Shown here: in pieces, positions 59,118-64,000 of the stretch
Position numbering within the stretch: the first letter of the stretch is position 1
Layout: every line of letters starts with the position of its first letter
Assembly: GCF_025780075.1 (NCBI RefSeq)
Contig: NZ_JAOXHM010000005.1
Coordinates: 61,601 to 125,600 of the forward strand
Direction: 5' to 3'
Source of the DNA: Ureaplasma sp. ES3154-GEN
GTDB lineage: Bacteria; Bacillota_I; Bacilli_A; Mycoplasmatales; Mycoplasmoidaceae
DNA: 64,000 nucleotides
The notes under the pieces: generated by a model
What the model was told of the DNA's origin: nothing
Seen by the model: only the letters and a program-made list of their open reading frames with translations
The model's database searches: none
Translations under genes and position numbers: made by a program

Positions 59118-59350
59118 TATGCGTTACTCGTTGCTTTGTAAATAATCACAATGAGAATCAATGTGATAGTTAATAAAAACATAAAGACTTGAAACCCCTT
59201 GATTCAACCACGGTCTTTTGTTTTTTGAAAGATTTCAAGGTCTTGACCATTTAAACTTGACAAACCACCAGTTGATGATGTTCGTGATAGTAATAAACCG
59301 ATAATTAATGCAAGAATACTTAATAAAATCAAAGTTATTGTCAGACCCAT
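59117..59350 (-). CDS. secG: Preprotein translocase subunit SecG
   Basis: A 77-residue protein with two transmembrane helices (about residues 2-21 and 52-70), Trp encoded by UGA, and the SecG hinge region SRTSSTGGLSSLNGQDLEIFQKTKDRGW between them. SecG assists SecYE during SecA-driven export. It overlaps rnr by one base. A TATAAT box lies about 30 bases upstream on the minus strand (around 59377-59382), with AAGAGGAAA before the ATG. Short and rich in UGA context, but the motif order is distinctive. Confidence 0.88.
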
Positions 59351-59397
59351 ATTTTTCCTCTTTTAAACGTATATCCTTTAATTATACACTATATAAA

Positions 59398-59428
59398 GAA
59401 AAAACCATAACCACAAGGTTATAGTTTC
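59398..59428 (-). terminator. Terminator of the iron-type importer operon
   Basis: On the minus strand AAACTATAACC/GGTTATGGTTT with a TTGT loop is followed by TTTTTT. Confidence 0.85.
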
Positions 59429-59454
59429 AACATATTTTTAATGAATTTTAAAAT

Positions 59455-61014
59455 TTATTTTTTCATTGCTTTTTTGTAAGCTTCATAACCTGTCAAACTT
59501 GCAAGTTGTGTATCTTTTTCATTGGCCGGACTTAAACGGTCTTCAGTACGGAAACGACGAGAAGTTCAAGCGATATTCGGGATTAAATTAGGGTATTCAG
59601 GACCTCAGTTTTCACTCTTCATAATGTTTCCATCTTTAGTTAAATTATGTGTTCCCGAAGTCATTGTGTTTACATTTAAAGCGTAAATTAATGCATTATG
59701 GGTGTTTTTTAATTCATCAACCGCTTTTTCGGCTTCATTACGACTACCAAATCGTGGAAGTTCTTTAATTCATTCCCCTGATTCTTTGTAAAGGTAATTA
59801 ATACTTGTAGGTCGGTCGTGTCCTGAAGTTGATAATTTACCTTCAATAAAAATATTTGGTCTTACACCTAAAACAATTGACTGGTCTAAAGTATGAACTG
59901 ATGTAACTCAGAAGTTAATATCAGTTTTGTCTGGACGTTTTTGGTTTTTTCAAGGATTTACATCATCGCTTTTAAATACTTTAATCATTTTACCGTCAAC
60001 ATTTTTGGTCATTAAGTCATCTTCAGAAAATAATGCAGTTGGATTTTTGTTAACCTTAAATTGTTCTTTACTCATTAAATCTTTTAATTCGGCTTCAGGC
60101 ATTCCTAATAAACGAGAATATTCACGCAATAATCAATGCATTCCAACGATTCCATAAGTTGCAATTCATCCTGAACGACCCATAAAGACTACGTTTTCTG
60201 GTTTATTACCTTGAACTAAACGAGTTGGTAAAAAGTTTTTTGTGTTCGCAAGTGTCGTTTCAAAGTTTCTATCCAATGCACCTGTATACGCATCAGTTTT
60301 TTGACCATCATTATAAACATAAACTAGTTTGTTAAATTTATTTGAAAAAGCAGCAATCATATTTTTAACAGCTTGCGCCTTGACATCAGCTGAATCATCA
60401 GATGAAGCTTTTCAACCAAAAGAATATCAAGAGTCTAACAAACTAATTCCTTCCTTATTTGGAGTAGGGAATTTCATTCCTAAACCCGGAAGATCATCGA
60501 AGTCAGGTGAAGTATATAGTAAAGGGTTTTCAGCTGGTTGCAATAAGCCGAATGAGTTCATGATATTAACATCTAAACTTGATTCGCCACCACGTGCTGT
60601 AAATCCAACAGTTGTGTTTTGGTCACGTAATTTCTTTCAGAATGGTGAATTAGCATACATTTTAATATCAGCTTTAATTTTTGCAATTTGTTTGATAGCT
60701 TCTTTTTCAAAAGTATCCTCGTGTTGCTTAGCTGCAATTAAAGGTTTGAAGGTAGATGATTTATTTAAATCAATTGCCTTATCTAAGTCTTTAGCTAAAG
60801 ATAATAATTGAGCAAATGGTGAGTTTCATCAATTTTTTCATAAATTAACTTCAACACCATCCTCTTTTTCGGTCTTAGATAGTAAGCCTTTAATAACTTC
60901 TACCTGGTTTTCTGAACGTACTGGCTTACAAGCAGCAGCGATTGAGGTAATACTTGCAATACCTACGAAGGCACCAAGTGATGCCAAGATAATTTTTTTA
61001 TTTTTTTTAGTCAT
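59455..61014 (-). CDS. Substrate-binding lipoprotein of an iron-type ABC importer
   Basis: A 519-residue lipoprotein read through about a dozen UGA Trp codons. The signal peptide (IILASLGAFVGIASITSIAAAC) ends in a lipobox Cys near residue 28. The mature part has mixed alpha/beta composition; no helical-backbone consensus of class III binding proteins can be pinned down by eye. Its role is inferred from position: it is 15 bases after the second FecCD-type permease gene and shares a terminator at 59398. The cargo could be ferric siderophore, haem or another metal complex. AAGGAGTTAG precedes the ATG. Confidence 0.7.
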
Positions 61015-61029
61015 AAACTAACTCCTTTT

Positions 61030-62082
61030 TTAATCTTTTTTTGAAATCATTAGTATAAAATAAGGGGATATCATCAAGGGAACGGCTAGATTAACTCAGC
61101 TTTCGGAAATATTTAATATTAAAAATAAGAAAGCAAATGCAATCATATAGATATTAGAACCGATTGAGCATGCACTGACCATTCCTGATTTATAGTTGTT
61201 TCGATTAATCTTGCGAGCGATATTACCCGCAACTAAACCAATGAAAACTAGATTTCCATTAAGCGAGTAACTAGCACCAACCATCAAACAAATCCCAATT
61301 AAAGTTAACATCGAAACAAGATTGACTTTAATTCCTAATTGACTAGCAATTTGTTGGTTAGCAACAATAATTTTGATTTTATTCGCAAGTATAAAAACGA
61401 TTAACAGACCAACAATAATTAAAGCAAGAGCGATGTAGAAGGTGTTTATAAAATTGCCGCTTCCTACCCCAACTGTTCCAAACGAAAGATTGTTAATTAA
61501 AATTTTGCCCAACTCGCCTAAATGATTCTTTAAAATACTTGCAAGCGAAATTGCAAGAAAGTTAATTAAAATTCCTGCAATAATCATTTTTTTGAAATTA
61601 AAACTACTAATTTCTCGTGAAGCAAAATAATAAACAATCATCAAAAGGAAGGGAGAAATAAAAAATAATATAGGTTGTAAGGCAATTAGTAAATCAAATT
61701 TTTCGGGGGTTACAGTTTTAAAACCGATAACTTGAATGAAAACCATTAAGCCTAATAAATTAATATTTCCTATTCCTAAAATTGAAGTGTCACTAAACCG
61801 GTTATTAGTTAGTGTTTGCACTAAATAACCACTTAACCCAAGAGTAACACCTGTTAAAAAAAGTTTGGCAACCATGATGTGTCTAATTATTTCTTTAGGA
61901 TTTCAAATTCAATTTTGATTTCAGAAGAAAATAATGATGAAAATAATAATTGTAAAGAAGACATTTAAAAAAGTTTTTAAATAACTACGACGATTAATTA
62001 CTTGTAATGGGTTTTTAAAATTTCACGCTGCATTTCACGCTTTTTTGAATAAATGGTTTTTTTGATTTGGTTTAATGAGCAT
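61030..62082 (-). CDS. FecCD-type ABC permease B
   Basis: A 350-residue integral membrane protein with about 8-10 hydrophobic segments. The FecCD signature is clear: GVTLGLSGYLVQTLTNNRFSDTSILGIGN, matching the GAxLAxxGxxxQxxxxNPLAxPxxLG pattern. GLVAGNIARKINRNNYKSGMVSACSIGSN matches the coupling-region consensus (GLIVPHIVR family). The true ATG is at 62082, overlapping the permease A stop by one base; the first hydrophobic helix is only found by reading UGA as Trp. The basic C-terminus (MISKKD) is short. Confidence 0.88.
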
Positions 62083-63116
62083 TATGTTTTATTCTTTCTC
62101 TTAAATAGCACATAAATAAATGTGGGAATGGCCAGTATGGCAATGACAATTTCGCGAGTTCCGGCAAGGAATTCTGAAAAATATCCAGCAAAAGATAAAA
62201 CAACCGATCCAAATAGTCCTGCATAAAACATTTGTTGTGTGATACTTGAATATTTAAAAATATTATTAATAATAATGTTGATAACAACACCAATTAACGC
62301 AACAATTCCAATTAACATTGATGCAGAAACAGTAATAATAACTAACCCAATAGCGACCATTCAATAAATTAGGTTTACCCGAATCCCTAGAGATTTAGCT
62401 AAAAGAAAATCTTTTTTAATTACATTTAAACGTGTCGATAAAATAAATAAAATTATCGTTGTAACAATCATTAGAATATTACTTACTAAAAACTTGGTGA
62501 GTGAAGCTGGATAAACAGTGAAACCAACATACGTTGCAAAATCTCGTTTTAGATCATTTATCTGTGATATTACAACAATATTGATAGCGGTTACAGTTGC
62601 GCCAATTGCGAATGAAATTAAAATTGGTTTAAAACCTGCGTTTTGGATATTCCCCTTTGTTAGAACAAAATTAGTTGCAATCAAAGCGAAACAAAACAAC
62701 AAACTAAACACATAGAGCAGCGCAGTTATTGTTTTTTCCTCAATTGAAATCAGAAAAGTGCTAGTGTTAGCGAGAATAATCATTGGGGTGAAACCAAGTG
62801 TTGTCGGTCCACTTAAAACGTTTTTGGTTGTGACGGTAATGGCGATGGATGCAGAACTTAAACAAAAGCCAACAATAAAATTACTAATTGGCGCAAAAGT
62901 ATAAAGACCAACATCATAAGGGTTACTTGAAAACAAAAGTTCCAAATTATTTAAGGATTTACCGTCAAAAAAAATGTTGATTACCAAAAAGAGAAAAGCA
63001 AAAACTGAAGTGAAAATTAAAAGAACAATTTGCCACTTATTTAAATGCTTTTTTTTACACAGTGAATCTTCAAATTTTTGGAGATCAAATTTAAATTTTG
63101 GTACATTTGTATGCAA
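62082..63116 (-). CDS. FecCD-type ABC permease A
   Basis: A 344-residue membrane protein, UGA Trp at 62361. It has a hydrophilic N-terminus of about 28 residues, then roughly nine hydrophobic segments. GFCLSSASIAITVTTKNVLSGPTTLGFTPMIIL is the first FecCD signature and FGSVVLSFAGYFSEFLAGTREIVIAILAIPTFIYVLF the coupling segment, with G-T-R-E as in siderophore permeases. It starts at TTG (63116) with AAGGAG about 9 bases upstream; no ATG fits the frame. It is the first gene of an operon permease A-permease B-lipoprotein; no ATPase gene accompanies it. Confidence 0.88.
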
Positions 63117-63252
63117 AAATATTTACTCCTTTTGTTCCTTAAATTATTTTCATTATAGTAAAAATGCAAAAAAATAACCTGTTTTAGGAACTATAAGAAC
63201 AAAAAAATGGAATTTTTTATCTTATTTATGTATCAAATTTAAATATTTCAAA

Positions 63253-63261
63253 TGTTATAAT
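63253..63261 (+). promoter_or_regulatory. Extended -10 promoter of the 63319 lipoprotein gene
   Basis: TGTTATAAT is an extended -10 box identical to that of dnaK, about 58 bases before the ATG. The divergent gap 63117-63318 otherwise contains AT-rich sequence, with a weak promoter-like box for the importer operon on the minus strand. Confidence 0.65.
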
Positions 63262-63318
63262 AATAACTAGATTTAAAAAACATAAGTTTTTAAACAATAT
63301 TATAAAAAAGGAATAATT

Positions 63319-64000
63319 ATGAAAAAAATTAATAAAAAAATCCTAATTTCATCATTAGGAACAGTTGCTGTATTAGCGGTTGGTGCAAGTATTGCTGCAT
63401 CTTGCCATACAGAAAAAAACTTACCTGTTGTAGTTAGTGATTACAACAAATTTGTTGCAAGTGTTAAAAATGATGAAGCTTATAAGAATGACGAAACCTT
63501 AAAAGCTGAATTAGACAAAGTTTTAACTGAGAGTAAGGAAAAGGTAGATAAGATTCTTAAGGAAAAGGGTGCTGATACTAAAGGAGTTCAGGATGCATTG
63601 GCTGATTTAAAACTAAAAGTTCAAGGCATTAAAGATAAAAATAAGAAACCTGAAAACACAGACTCAAATGCAAGCGAAAGTAACAAACAAAATGTTGACA
63701 AAACAAATGCAGAAAAAGAAAAAACTGATGAAGTTAGTACAACAAATGAAACAGAAAAACAAACATCAGAAAATAAAACATCAACAACTAGTGATGTAAA
63801 AAATCCAACTGAAACAACTACAGAAAAACAACCATCTGAAACAGAAAAACAAACTTCTGAAACAGCACCTACGACATCTAGTAGCAAACAAGAAAGTGGT
63901 TCATCATCAACAGGAAACGGTCAAAACGAATCTCAACAACCGAGTCAAGAATCTAATAATCAAGAAGGTGCTACAAGTACAGGTACAACTTCAACATCTA
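63319..64000 (+). CDS. Repeat-rich surface lipoprotein, N-terminal part (cut by window edge)
   Basis: At least 227 residues; the 3' end lies beyond the window. The signal peptide ends in a lipobox (SIAASC, Cys near residue 29). Residues about 35-115 are helical and charged (KAELDKVLTESKEKVDKILKEKG). From about residue 115 the sequence is low-complexity Thr/Glu/Lys/Ser/Gln, with partial repeats of the type TEKQTSE and TEKQPSE (63751-63870). This layout resembles variable antigens such as the Ureaplasma multiple-banded antigen, but no homology is claimed. AAAGGAA precedes the ATG. Confidence 0.85.
   Translation, partial: MKKINKKILISSLGTVAVLAVGASIAASCHTEKNLPVVVSDYNKFVASVKNDEAYKNDETLKAELDKVLTESKEKVDKILKEKGADTKGVQDALADLKLKVQGIKDKNKKPENTDSNASESNKQNVDKTNAEKEKTDEVSTTNETEKQTSENKTSTTSDVKNPTETTTEKQPSETEKQTSETAPTTSSSKQESGSSSTGNGQNESQQPSQESNNQEGATSTGTTSTS

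Noticed and set aside
63621..63887. A minus-strand frame rich in Ser, Val and Phe.
   Set aside because: It is the complement of the Thr/Glu/Lys repeat region of the lipoprotein, a compositional artefact.

Overview
The window is low-GC DNA from a wall-less Mollicute that reads UGA as tryptophan. Nearly every conserved gene (rnc, fakA, tyrS, secA, uvrB, trpS, cysS, rlmB, mnmA, tilS, pth, gyrB, rnr, dnaK) is cut into pieces by in-frame TGA codons at tryptophan positions and reads straight through under genetic code 4. Several features fit Ureaplasma or a close relative: FecCD-type iron permeases with a lipoprotein binding protein, very large surface proteins with fibronectin-like repeat modules, and heavily reduced housekeeping operons. 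No species call is made, and the genus is an inference from gene content.

Layout. 1-9.5 kb (mostly minus strand): tmk (partial), an alpha/beta hydrolase, lysS, rpsO, rnc-plsX-fakA, then rpmB on the plus strand, rpiB, upp, the SRP RNA gene and tyrS. 9.6-15.8 kb (plus): an orphan ABC ATPase, secA, uvrB and a protein resembling only the C-terminal part of trigger factor. 15.8-22.8 kb (plus): a compact accessory cluster with a GntR-type regulator, a secreted M60-type zinc metallopeptidase and a translationally coupled 1095-residue surface protein. 22.9-33.1 kb: a membrane protein, two HAD hydrolases, trpS, spx-like, nadK, a cysteine-less EIIB-like protein, rlmH, several unknowns, RNase J, an SDR and a DUF1461-type membrane protein. 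33.4-42.7 kb: dnaK with a CIRCE-like operator, cysS-rlmB, a coiled-coil protein, a methyltransferase, an exported protein, mnmA and tilS-pth. 43.1-53.5 kb (plus): dnaN, yaaA, gyrB, gyrA, smpB, a heterodimeric ABC exporter, tRNA-Ile and tRNA-Ala. 53.5-64 kb: a giant lipoprotein, secG-rnr, an iron-type ABC importer operon without its ATPase, and the start of a repeat-rich lipoprotein cut by the window end.

Most of the window is core information processing (replication, tRNA charging and modification, RNA decay, protein export) plus lipid precursor steps (FakA, PlsX) and nucleotide salvage (Upp, Tmk). The accessory biology lies at the cell surface: the GntR-M60-surface protein locus, the 53.6-56.8 kb lipoprotein, the 63.3 kb lipoprotein and the iron importer. 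The GntR-M60-surface protein cluster is the best candidate for a poorly described system, plausibly a regulated host-glycoprotein-degrading module.
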